NCBI RefSeq assembly: GCF_020509005.1
Contig: NC_063013.1
Span: 5,022,001 to 5,086,000, forward strand
From: Fulvia fulva
Taxonomy: Eukaryota; Ascomycota; Dothideomycetes; Mycosphaerellales; Mycosphaerellaceae
DNA length: 64,000 bases
Direction: 5' to 3'
In this document: one piece after another, positions 1-9,239 of the stretch
Numbering within the stretch: position 1 is the stretch's first letter
Layout: each line of letters begins with the position of its first letter
Translations under genes and position numbers: made by a program
The notes under the pieces: model-generated
Seen by the model: the letters and a program-made list of their open reading frames with translations, nothing else
Told to the model about the DNA's origin: nothing
The model's database searches: none

Positions 1-727
1 AGCCGTGCGCATTGGCACTCAACTCGAGCTTGGGTCCCGAGGCGGCACTGTTGAAGCCTGTTCGGGTCGTGGCCTTGCCCGGCATGGCGAGCTTGGTGAA
101 GCGGTCACTGATACCTTTGAGCTGCATCAAATTGGGTAGCGTGAGATGTACTTCTGGGTCACGACATCGCGGTTCGTGCAGACCTTCGACCGAAGCTGGA
201 GCCAGGACGCGCACGGGCACGTCTTGTGTAATAGTGACTTCTCGTTCTGTAAAGCGTCCGAAGAACTCCTCACTCTGCTGTGGAAAGGACTCGGTCGCAC
301 CAAAGCCTGTGCCATCCAACTCCCCATTCCCCGGGTATCCATTCGAGCCAGTAGGAGCACTGCCAGTCGTCGCTTGGGTGGTGATGGTCAGTGAAAGCAG
401 CGGTATGTTGTCCTTTTTGGTGAGACGAATGCTCGCAGAAGTAGCCTGGCCATGCTGGGCGCTCTTCAGTGCTCGCTGCAGCGGCGCAAGCGGCACCTCC
501 AAGTTGATCGTGTTGTTCTCCGCGGCTGACTGAATTGTGTACTCGTCCTTTTCAAAGATGGTATCGATAGAGAGCACCGACCATACTTGGCTGCCCTGCT
601 CCGGGATGACGGTGAACCGTGCGAACTCTTCATCGAGACGAACCCAAGCGATGTGTCCGAGAGTGGCAAGTGATGCTGTGAACTTGGTGAAAGTAGAAAT
701 GTTTCGTATACTCGCCTTGAACCGCAT
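1..727 (-). CDS. hus1: Checkpoint clamp protein Hus1 (9-1-1 complex), 5' part, runs off left edge
   Basis: Hus1 forms the Rad9-Rad1-Hus1 ring, a PCNA-like clamp loaded at damaged DNA in the nucleus to activate the checkpoint kinase. Reading the minus strand from the ATG at 725-727 gives 242 codons with no stop and no intron needed. The N-terminus MRFKASIRNISTFTKF, then HIAWVRLDEEFARFTVIPEQ, NNTINLEVPLAPLQRALKSA, IRLTKKDNIPLLSLTI, HEPRCRDPEVHLTLPNLMQL and SDRFTKLAMPGK follow the Hus1/Mec3 family along its length. A roughly 45-residue Gly/Ser/Thr-rich insert separates the two halves, which is common in fungal Hus1. The C-terminus lies beyond position 1. The start is chosen because Hus1 proteins begin M-R/K-F-K/R-A. 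The gene is divergent from the F-box gene. Family assignment comes from recognised conserved blocks, not a database search. Confidence 0.9.
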   Translation of the reverse strand, partial: MRFKASIRNISTFTKFTASLATLGHIAWVRLDEEFARFTVIPEQGSQVWSVLSIDTIFEKDEYTIQSAAENNTINLEVPLAPLQRALKSAQHGQATSASIRLTKKDNIPLLSLTITTQATTGSAPTGSNGYPGNGELDGTGFGATESFPQQSEEFFGRFTEREVTITQDVPVRVLAPASVEGLHEPRCRDPEVHLTLPNLMQLKGISDRFTKLAMPGKATTRTGFNSAASGPKLELSANAHG

Positions 728-1204
728 GATGAGTGCTGTGAGTCCCAGCTATCGGGAATCTGTGGGAGGTATGCGGTGCACAGGCGAACTCATGCTGTGA
801 CCGATATCCACGCGCGAGGTCGTGGACGCGTCGTGCCGATTGTACAGCGGCTCATCGACTGCATATATGATAGCTCAGGTATATGAGTGTGAGACGGCCC
901 TGCAGACTCCAAGCAGAGCTGTCTGAGTACATACGTGATTCTGTATCTGTATCTGTACATGTGCGTGCAGTGGGAAAGTGAATGAAATGATGGCGGCCAG
1001 CAGGCAGAAATTCAACGCACGCGCCTTCATGCACGATCCAGCTTAGCGCCGATCTTCCGATGCAGGGATGTGTGCCTGCGGCCTGCCGTGTCATAAGCCT
1101 AGTCTAACCCGAACCAAACAATCGCGACAGCTTGAACTTCGAGTTCGCGGCCTGCTCCCTCCCACAAACACCGACTTCCCCTTTGGTGACAGTCCACCAG
1201 CATC
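728..1204. promoter_or_regulatory. Shared divergent intergenic region of hus1 and the F-box gene
   Basis: This 477-bp stretch separates two divergent start codons and must hold both promoters and 5' leaders. ACGCGT at 826-831, about 100 bp upstream of the hus1 ATG, is a perfect MluI cell-cycle box, the site bound by MBF in yeasts. ACGCGC variants occur near 809 and 1017. No convincing TATA box is seen for either gene; CATATATGATAG near 861 is only AT-rich. Small ORFs here look like chance. Confidence 0.5.
826..831. promoter_or_regulatory. Candidate MluI cell-cycle box (ACGCGT) upstream of hus1
   Basis: The palindrome ACGCGT is in the interval expected for the hus1 promoter. In yeasts MBF (Mbp1-Swi6) binds it and drives G1/S transcription of replication and repair genes, which would suit hus1. 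A 6-bp match can arise by chance in GC-rich DNA, so this is suggestive only. Confidence 0.35.
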
Positions 1205-3304
1205 ATGGCGGGCACGAAGCGACGTTCGATCCGCCAAATGGCAAGTCGCAAGCGGTCCATCTACGTCGATCCCGAGACCGAGGACGAGTTCGAGGCCGAC
1301 ACCGAAGAGGACTACGAGCCAGAAGAGCCAACAGCCCCACCGCCAAAGAAGCGCAAGACTGTCTCCCGCAAGCCGAAGCCACAGACTCGAAGTCGTGTCA
1401 AGAGCAAGCCAGCGACGAGGTCAATGAAATCTATCTTCAAGATTGGCAAAGCTCGAAAGCCGAACAGCAAGACAGTACCGGAGAAGAAAAAAGAGTTTGC
1501 AGGACCGAGCGACAACAAGATACCCGACTGGACTTCACTACCAGTGGACATTCTTCGAGATATCTTCATCTTTGCATCACAACCCATCCACGAACAGACC
1601 ATTGAGGCGACTGCAAACGTCTCGTGGTTATTCAAGACTGCCAGAGGACTGAAGAACCGTGCGATGGTTGGGCCTGCGCTCGAGGCGTACTACCGATCAC
1701 CATCGCTGCTCAGTAACCTACAGCCATGGCACTTCTTAGATCTGCTTCGGATGCCCAAGGACAAGCGGTACATGGACTACAACGTCAAGACTCATAGTCT
1801 GAGCATAGACGTAAGGCGACTAGCATACTGCGCGCACAACAGACCCTCCTTCGACCTGGGTCCATTGGTGGCAGAGCTACCAAGATTGGAGCACATGGAG
1901 ATCCTTCATCCACAGCACGAGCCTCCATTTCGGCCGATGAAGATCGCGCGGTGGACATTTGCACCGCTGGATTTGTTCAAGATCATGGAAGACAAGAACA
2001 TTCGTTTGAAGAGCTGGCGCTGGTCGCGAGACATGATACCCAAAAATGCCTTCCTCGATCTGTACAACATGATGACTGTAGCGCATCAAGGCAAGACATT
2101 CAACCGGCTGGAGAAGTTGGTCGTATGCGGGTTCAACTATGAAGATAGCTCTGAGCCATCCGAGCCTGAAAACAGCGGCGATGGGGCCGACGCACCTCTG
2201 CCTCCTGGGCTTGCAACTTCCATCAATCAGCTACCAGCGCTGAAAGACCTGACGTTCATCACATGCGACGTTGTCATGAATAAGTTTCTGCAACGTCTAC
2301 CAATGAACCTCGAACGTCTTGAGCTGAGCAATTGCCTCGAGATCACCAGCGATATGCTGCGCGGCTACTTCAGCACATCAAGCGCGCACCTCAAGGAGCT
2401 TGTGCTCAACAATAACGCAGCATTGAACTTGAGTTTTCTAACTGGCTTGAAGGAGTCATGCCCACGATTGGAAGTGCTGAAGATGGACTTCCACTACTAC
2501 AGCGAGAAGATCATCGTCAATGATGCGGAAGCACTGTACGATGAGCTACTTTCCGAGGACGAAATTCCTACGTGGCCATCTACACTGAGGCATCTGGAGC
2601 TTGAGCATGCGCAAAAGTGGACGCCGGAAGCCGCGCAGAACCTCTTTCGCTCGCTGATAGAAGCAGCTCCGGATCTACCTGACCTGCGCTATCTCATTCT
2701 TCATGCGCACATCAACATTCCTTGGCGAGACAGAGTGGGCTTCCGAGATCAATGGATCGAGCGACTACGCAGAGTGTACCTGCGCGAGACCAAGGAAGCA
2801 TCCAAAGAGCTAGGATCTCTACGACAGTTCCGTCTGTGGAAGCAGTCGCAGAAACAGAAGATCAGCGGACGTGATGAGCCGGGCAATGATGATTCGGACG
2901 TCGAGATTCCTGCTAGCTTTAGGAAAGTGTCCCACGTGCAGATCTCACCACATAAGCCAAGCGGAGATACAGATGCGTACTCCGACTCTGACATTCCGAC
3001 CACCACAGGTCGGCAGCCACGCCGCAGCAAGCGCGTTGCCGACAGTCAAGTTTCGCAAGCCGAAAAATCGACGTCACCAGAAGCTGAAAGTGAGTCTGAG
3101 GATGAGAGCTCGGCGGAGGACTGGCGAAAGCAGCCAGAGAAGTTCACACAGGGTCTCTGCGAAGTGGTTGATATCCGCATCGACAACCAACGCCCACGCG
3201 AGAACCAGTGGACTGAAGGCGACTTCCTTGATAGCGAGATCAGTGGTGACGAAGACTGGATGGAGGGCGCAAGCGACGAGGAACAGGAGGTGTACGCTTG
3301 GTGA
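1205..3304 (+). CDS. F-box / leucine-rich-repeat protein (putative SCF substrate adaptor)
   Basis: Uninterrupted 699-residue ORF. Residues 1-105 are charged and disordered: basic KR clusters (a likely nuclear signal near 46-52, PPKKRKTV) and an acidic stretch at 22-41. An F-box-like segment starts at about residue 108 (DWTSLPVDILRDIFIFAS) and runs to about 150. Residues 200-520 hold irregular leucine-rich repeats (for example LERLELSNCLEITSDMLRGY and LKELVLNNNAALNLSFLTGL). The last 130 residues are low complexity and rich in S, D and E. F-box proteins bind Skp1 and present substrates bound by the repeats to an SCF ubiquitin ligase. The substrate is unknown. The start is the first ATG of the frame, in a good context (CATCATGGCG), and no intron is needed. 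The domain pattern is clear but I do not recognise an orthologue name. Confidence 0.85.
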   Translation: MAGTKRRSIRQMASRKRSIYVDPETEDEFEADTEEDYEPEEPTAPPPKKRKTVSRKPKPQTRSRVKSKPATRSMKSIFKIGKARKPNSKTVPEKKKEFAGPSDNKIPDWTSLPVDILRDIFIFASQPIHEQTIEATANVSWLFKTARGLKNRAMVGPALEAYYRSPSLLSNLQPWHFLDLLRMPKDKRYMDYNVKTHSLSIDVRRLAYCAHNRPSFDLGPLVAELPRLEHMEILHPQHEPPFRPMKIARWTFAPLDLFKIMEDKNIRLKSWRWSRDMIPKNAFLDLYNMMTVAHQGKTFNRLEKLVVCGFNYEDSSEPSEPENSGDGADAPLPPGLATSINQLPALKDLTFITCDVVMNKFLQRLPMNLERLELSNCLEITSDMLRGYFSTSSAHLKELVLNNNAALNLSFLTGLKESCPRLEVLKMDFHYYSEKIIVNDAEALYDELLSEDEIPTWPSTLRHLELEHAQKWTPEAAQNLFRSLIEAAPDLPDLRYLILHAHINIPWRDRVGFRDQWIERLRRVYLRETKEASKELGSLRQFRLWKQSQKQKISGRDEPGNDDSDVEIPASFRKVSHVQISPHKPSGDTDAYSDSDIPTTTGRQPRRSKRVADSQVSQAEKSTSPEAESESEDESSAEDWRKQPEKFTQGLCEVVDIRIDNQRPRENQWTEGDFLDSEISGDEDWMEGASDEEQEVYAW

Positions 3305-3781
3305 TATGCCGAATGACGGTTCTTTGGCGTTGCGCAACATGAACGCTGTTGCCCTGAGTTCCTGAACATGGGACCGGCCGGTATGATGAAGCGAAACGAG
3401 TACGAAAGCATGCGATGGCTATGAACGACTGTACGATAGGGCGGAGCTTGATAGCAGACGGCTTGAGCCGCAGAAACACAGCAGCGAGAGTAGTGTCTTG
3501 TATGAGCGATGCATTGTGATGATCGCCCTGCTTGTCCAATTGGTGGTGTGACTTGTTTCGTAAGCAGTGAAGTTTCACACTAGAACTAGGGTCTCGCTCA
3601 ATTGCTCCTTCTGGCGACACGTCCACTGACAACGAAGGACTGGATACCCCATCGAGCGACCATGACAGTTGCCGCACGGCGACCATGCTGCTGGAAGTCG
3701 TCTCGTCATCTCCCGAGTCGAGTAGTCTAGCCAACTTGGCGTCGACGGCAGCGTCTTCAGTATGTCGATGTCGCCAGTCCT
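3305..3781. other. Non-coding 3' region downstream of the F-box gene
   Basis: Normal (non-RIP) base composition. It must hold the 3' UTR and terminator of the F-box gene. Open frames here are short and do not resemble proteins. A long minus-strand frame (3240-3824) overlaps the end of the F-box gene and has no recognisable domain. Confidence 0.5.
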
Positions 3782-4004
3782 TCAGCAGTTCTGTGTTACG
3801 CGCACAACACGGCATGCGGGACAAGCATCAGGATCATGGCTTTCGCGACCGAGTATCGTCGACGCATGGACATGGGCCTCGTTTCCCAGTTCCCAGCGCT
3901 GCACAAGGGCAGCAAGCGAGACGCATTGTCAGCAAGACGGCGGAACCACAGTCTCACAGACCTGCAAGCCACCGCCACCGCCACCACCACCTTCACATAA
4001 GGTA
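3782..4004 (-). pseudogene. Possible 3' end of a gene cut off by the transposon block
   Basis: On the minus strand, 3898 to 3782 encodes RWELGNEAHVHAS, then a cysteine pair (DACPACRVVRVTQNC) and a TGA stop. Directly upstream is a good fungal intron end: a branch-point-like GCTGAC, then CAG about 30 nt later at 3899-3901. A donor GTCTGT 63 bp upstream would join this exon in phase to a Gly-rich segment read near 3962-3996. Further upstream the RIPed repeat block begins, so the rest of the gene would be missing. The protein is not recognised. The evidence is only splice-like signals and plausible residues, so it may be chance. Confidence 0.22.
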
Positions 4005-4286
4005 ATCACGACTCAGGCTAACGGCATCCAGAATTTAAGCCTACTTTCGCCTATTACTAATCGTAGATTATCTTAGATTCAGACTCTCTTTATAAATCTA
4101 GACGACCTAACTTTATTAGCGTAACGCTAAAGTCCGTCCGGTTACTTTAAGTAACTACTAACGAGTACTAACTAATTAGAGGCTTAGGAGAGTCGTTGAG
4201 GGTCTAATTCGCGAAGCGAGTCTAAGGTTAACTAGGCCCTATTTAGCGGAGCTTAATTAAGACTATATATAGTATTAATAACTTAC
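4005..4286. repeat. RIP-mutated sequence left of the first LTR, not assigned
   Basis: Composition changes abruptly near 4005: CpA/TpG becomes rare and TpA and TAG/CTA common. No domain is readable. It could be a fragment of an older element or mutated host DNA. Confidence 0.5.
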
Positions 4287-4479
4287 TATTACGGTTTACT
4301 ACTACCGTAACGTCGCGCCGCGGCTCTTCCCCGCGGGGTACCCGTATCCCGGCGTGCTAGCGCCTTAGCGCTTCCTTATATATCTCGCGCGCTTCGTACT
4401 TCTCTTTCGTAGCCTTACCGAATAACGCTTATTTTACGGTAACCCTATACTATTGTCTTATAGATTACTACCCGTAATA
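4287..4479 (+). repeat. Gyp4 5' LTR (RIPed)
   Basis: 193 bp bounded by TATTACGG and CCGTAATA, which are RIPed inverted termini (originally TG...CA). It has a TATATA near 4377 and, about 42 bp downstream, GAATAAC (4420-4426). The next bases, GTTTGTTCAGTC at 4480, look like the primer-binding region. The second LTR is not in the window. Confidence 0.6.
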
Positions 4480-7400
4480 GTTTGTTCAGTCTTATAAGCG
4501 GCCTATCTAGTTAGGCTAGTAGTTACAATCAAATTGCACTAGTAAAGTACGCGTTAAGGTAGGTCAAGTTCACTATAGTTACTAACCGTCAAGTCGCGCG
4601 TATAGGTGTATTAATAATAACTATAGTCGCGTAAATAAGCGTATTAGTTAAGTTAATAGATCACCTCTCTCCTTCGCGTAAAACGCGCGCCTCCCGACTC
4701 TTATAGGGCCCTTATATACCTACTAAGAGAGCAGTCTTATCTACTACGTAATAGTATAATATAGCTATATCCGGTAGTACTACTAACGGGGTACTCCTAC
4801 CTAAGTACCCTCCTTATCTAGATCTTAGTAAGTATAAGCGTTAGTCGCTCGTACGCGCTAAGCTTTTCCTAACCGTATCTACTAAAACGTAGACACTCGA
4901 TAACCTAAGTATCGATACCGCCCTAGGTACCTTCCCTTCCGACGACGACTCGAACGTATTCGCCGCCGAATAATAAGAGATTAAGAAGGACCTACTACCT
5001 AAAGAATAGTAGTTTGCCTTAACCTCCGACCCTATTAACTTCGTATAATTCCTCGACGAAGAATATATCTTAGAAGAAGGAGGAATTAAGGTGTATAAGA
5101 TTATAGAGTCAAGAGATAATATATCTATATAAGATAGTAAAACTAATAATATACGCTAACCTAAGGAGTAGGTAATTGCCTTAGAGTATACTACTATTAA
5201 GAGCCTAGCCGAGTTCGCGACTTGTACTATAGCACACCCGGAGATTATATTTCACCTCGTTCGCTAGATATAGTTAGACTTCATGACACTTTTTAACTAG
5301 GTCGAGTCCCTAAAGAAGGCTAATAAGGTTATATAGCGTAAGTACGCCGATATAAAGAAGGAACGTAATATCGTATCCGAGAGTCTTAGTCAACTTAAAA
5401 AGGATAAGGATGTTAAGGGCCTCTTTATATTCTACTTTAATAAATACTAGAAGTATAAGAGTTAGATATAAGACCTTAAGGAAGCTAATTAGCGCCTCCG
5501 ATAGGATAACGATACGCTCTTTAGACAGGTCGAGGAGTCGTAGGTAGGTATATCACCTAAGGACATTAAAGCCCTATCTAAGCGCAATTAGGCTCTAAAT
5601 AAGGAGGTAGTAGAGCTAAAGGCTTAGCTAGTAGCTAAGAATACGAACGGTACTAGCGATACTAGCGGTACTAACGGTAATAATAATAATGACCGTAGTC
5701 GTTAGGTCCGCGTCTACTCCCCTCGTCGTAACGGTGTTTTACGATTACCTACGCCTCCTACTTAGTAGGACCGTATAGGTAGAGGCACCCGACGAGGAGG
5801 TAGTAGAGGTAGTAGCGATGACGACGGAGACAACTCTAACAACGATAAGGGTAGAGACAATAGTCGACTACGCCGTTACCTACGCCGTAACTCCTTACGA
5901 CGAGAACGCTAGGGTATACCTAGTAGTACTTCTAGGGTAACTAGTAATACCGCCGTTAGCTAGTTTACTACTATCGAACCCTCCGTTAATGTTATATATA
6001 CTAATAAGTCAGTTAAGGATCTAGAAAGTAAGTTCGATAATAAGAATATAAACTTTAACCGTTAGCTCGATTAGCTAGAGATTAAGCTGTCCGTAATATA
6101 GTTCTAGACTATCGAGGACGGACTACGCTATATCCTTAACTATCTCGACGGGTACCCGTACTAGCTATATAACCCGCGAGTACCCTCTAAGCGTACTAAG
6201 CGTAATTACGTTAACCCCTTTAAGTCTATCGATAGGATAATCTAATTCCTTATCGATCGGTATAGTAAGAAGAACGTCGTAGGCAAGGCCTTCTAGAAGC
6301 TCTAGGTCTTATAGTAGGGTAAGAACGAGTCATTTTCTATCTTTATCGCTAAGTACGACGAATAGCGTAACTTATACGACCTATTAGCTAAGACTAATCA
6401 CCGCCTACTCGAGGGTAAGCTTAACTATAAATATATAGAGGTACTACCTATAGAGACTAAGGACCGCGAAGACTTAGTCGACCTATACTGTAAGCTCGAA
6501 GCTAAGTTTAAGCGCCTAAAGTCAAAGACCCTAGCTATACTACGACTACCTCGTAGTACTAGCGGTAGTAACGGTACTATACCTACCGCGCCCGGCGTAG
6601 CCTAAGGTTTAGGCCTTAAGCTATACGCTTAGATACCGCGCGAATTTAAGGAACTTAAGAAGCTCGAGCCTAAGGAGAAGGCTAGTATTATCGTAGTAGG
6701 CGGTTATTTCCGCTACCGCCGTATAGACTATAACTTATACTCGCTAGACTACCCTATTAAGTAGTATAAGCGCCCTTCGCCGCGCGCGAATACTAGCTCT
6801 ATTATATAGACACTAGCTAACCCTTAGTAATAGGGAAATAGCTAGACTAACGCTTAAGTACGATAACCGTTAGTCCTACTTACGAATATAATACTAAGAA
6901 GAAAATATAGTAAGATACGGTAATATAAGGACTAGAGTACGCTTTATATATATTAGTAAGCTCTCTAATACCGCCTATTATACGAGGGGCACTAAGGCCG
7001 TGTTACGGCTACGTAAGCGGCCCGCTTAGACCCGCGCTACCGGCTTACCTAAATAGGCAAAAGACGAGGTCGTGAAGCTCGTAAGCTTTATACTAGCGGG
7101 GCCTTATCTAGGCTTACTTTGGATAGTAGACTACCCTAAGTACTGCCGTGATAGGCCGAGAGTGTCCCCTTACCTTATAATACCTAGTAGTATAGATAGT
7201 AATTGAGCTCTTACCTTCCTTAATTATAGTGCCACCTCTTAGTACATAAATTCTATATACGCTCGTATATATAATCTTCCTCGACTCTAGGAAGAACCTC
7301 TTTAATTAGGACTAGCTAATAGCGGCTCCGCTAACGAGCTTATTACCGAGTCTACGTACTTTCCTTTTAATATCGGCGGCTACGTCGAAATCCTTAGCTA

Positions 7401-8841
7401 CTATTTAGTAGAATCACTAGAGTATAATATCGTACTCGGCTCTAGTTAGTTCGTAGACTACGAACTAGAGATATAATAGGAGAAGGGTATTATAATAATA
7501 AATCATTTGAAATGCCGTACCTATAAGGCAAACTAGAGGTCTAATAAGTACCTTATAGTATAGTCTATTAACTATCTAGCTACGCTAGTACTATTAGGCA
7601 ATTATCGACCGCTAATAGTAGAAGATAACCCCGATAAAGTCACCGCTCCTACGCTATCGTTACCTAAGTATATACCCTAACTATAGTTCTATACGACGTT
7701 CGAGGACGAAGAGGATAACTTCCGTATATATACTCGATAACCGTTACCGGTAGACGGCGTTAAGACGTTAAAGCGACCGTGCCGATATACGAAACAAAAG
7801 TAACGAGTTGTTAAACTAGAACTAGAGATCGATATCGTAAACATCTCCGCGGCCTACGTAGTAAAACTAGCTCGTAAGAAAGGAGCGGAAGTCTATATAA
7901 TATAGATTATACTACCTAGTTAGAAGCACTACGCTAATCTATTACGAGCCTACGTAATAGTAGCGACTAGGTAAGACTTCGATCCTACTAGGCTCTACGC
8001 TATAAACCTTCAAAAGGTATAGTTAGCAAACCCCTTAATAGTATATACAATAATAGTAAATAGCGACTTCGATAGATTTATAAAAGGTAAAGATAAGGAC
8101 TAAGATACTAAGGTCTACTTACCCTAGGAACTATACGATTTCGAGGACTATTTTAACCGTTAGGATATATCGAAGATCCTACCTTACCGCCCTAGTAAAG
8201 ACTATAAAATACACCTTAAAGACGAAACTAAGTCACCTCCTTTTAAGCGGCTATACGTAATGTCGTCTCGCGAGAATAAGGTAATTAAGAAGTAGGTCGA
8301 TACTTAGCTAGAATCTAGAGTAATATAACGAAGTACGAGCCCGGCTTCTATACTAGTACTAATTATATATAAACTAGGCGGCGGTCTACGGGTCTATATC
8401 GACTATAGAGCTCTTAACGCCCTTACGGTCAAAAGTAGATACCTAATACCGCTATTCTAAGAAACGCTAAACCGCCTAAATAGGAAGAAGTACTTTACTA
8501 AACTCGATATTATCTCTACCTTTAACCGTATTCGTATTATGGAGGGCTATAAATAGAAAACTACGTTTAGTACTTACTATAGTCAATTCGAGTATATAGT
8601 AATGCCTTTCGGCCTATATAATGCTCTAGAAACATTCTAATTATATATTAAAGATATACTTAGGGAGTATCTCGATAACTTCTATTTAGTATACCTAGAT
8701 AATATCCTAATCTTTAGCGATACATTTAAGGAATATATATAACACGTACGTAAAGTACTATAACGTATACGTAAAGCCGGCCTATAATTAGATATCGACA
8801 AATACGAGTTCTACTAAATAGAGACGAAGTACCTTAGTATT
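4480..8841 (+). pseudogene. Gyp4: RIP-destroyed Ty3/gypsy gag-pol, first part
   Basis: The plus-strand reading is interrupted mainly by TAG where Gln (CAG) or Trp (TGG) once stood. About 4900-6850 is a gag region with a charged coiled-coil part, an Asn/Gly/Arg-rich middle, and a decayed zinc-knuckle-like motif near 6700. A protease-like region lies near 7320-7500. Reverse transcriptase follows: a [20 protein letters not shown] motif near 8380, KKYFTKLDI near 8490, VMPFGLYN near 8600, and YLDNILIFSD near 8690 (YLDD altered to YLDN). The frame breaks at 8841 in the RT and resumes at about 14253 with DGIRID, so a later insertion splits the gene. It is a different family from Gyp2. Confidence 0.8.
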
Positions 8842-9239
8842 ATTATAGGAGTCTATTATAAATATAGGTTAGTAGGCATGTCGTACGGTACTAAGACTAA
8901 CTTAGTACACACTAAGCTAGTCGAGACAATAGTACGGTAATACTACCGAGACACCGTACGAATAGTAGGAGCGACTTAGAGGACCTAAAGTTGCTTAGCT
9001 AGTTAGTACGAGACTATTAGAGGAACTGCCGTCGTAGGATAAGATATAGGTAAAACTAATAAGGCGTAGTAAAACAGAACTAGGACTAGAGCAATATCCC
9101 TCTATATAGGTATAAGAGACGTAGTCTCTATACTAATAGTAGAGTAACCTTTTATACTAAACACTATTCTACTATATACCTTTGTATACTATATTAGTCC
9201 TTCCTCCTTCCCTATTACGTGTCCTAACTTCCGTATATA
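8842..9239. mobile_element. Unassigned RIPed insertion, possibly a solo LTR, split by Lin1
   Basis: About 390 bp lies between the broken Gyp4 RT and the Lin1 3' end. A further 10-20 bp (about 14243-14252) lies on the other side of Lin1. No coding signal. Its position inside Gyp4 RT with a LINE nested in it suggests a small insertion such as a solo LTR, but I cannot see convincing ends. The last 11 bases (TTCCGTATATA, 9229-9239) are the target duplication of Lin1. Confidence 0.4.

Noticed and set aside
12..533. Plus-strand ORF of 173 codons at the left end
   Set aside because: It is the antisense of the hus1 coding sequence, whose minus-strand reading shows family-wide conservation.
3240..3824. 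Minus-strand ORF of 194 codons
   Set aside because: Overlaps the end of the F-box gene antisense, has no recognisable domain and no good start; only the different-frame exon at 3782-3898 has splice support.
5640..5900. Repeated short motifs in Gyp4 gag as a tandem array or CRISPR
   Set aside because: They are low-complexity Asn/Gly/Arg codons of a decayed gag gene without regular spacing.
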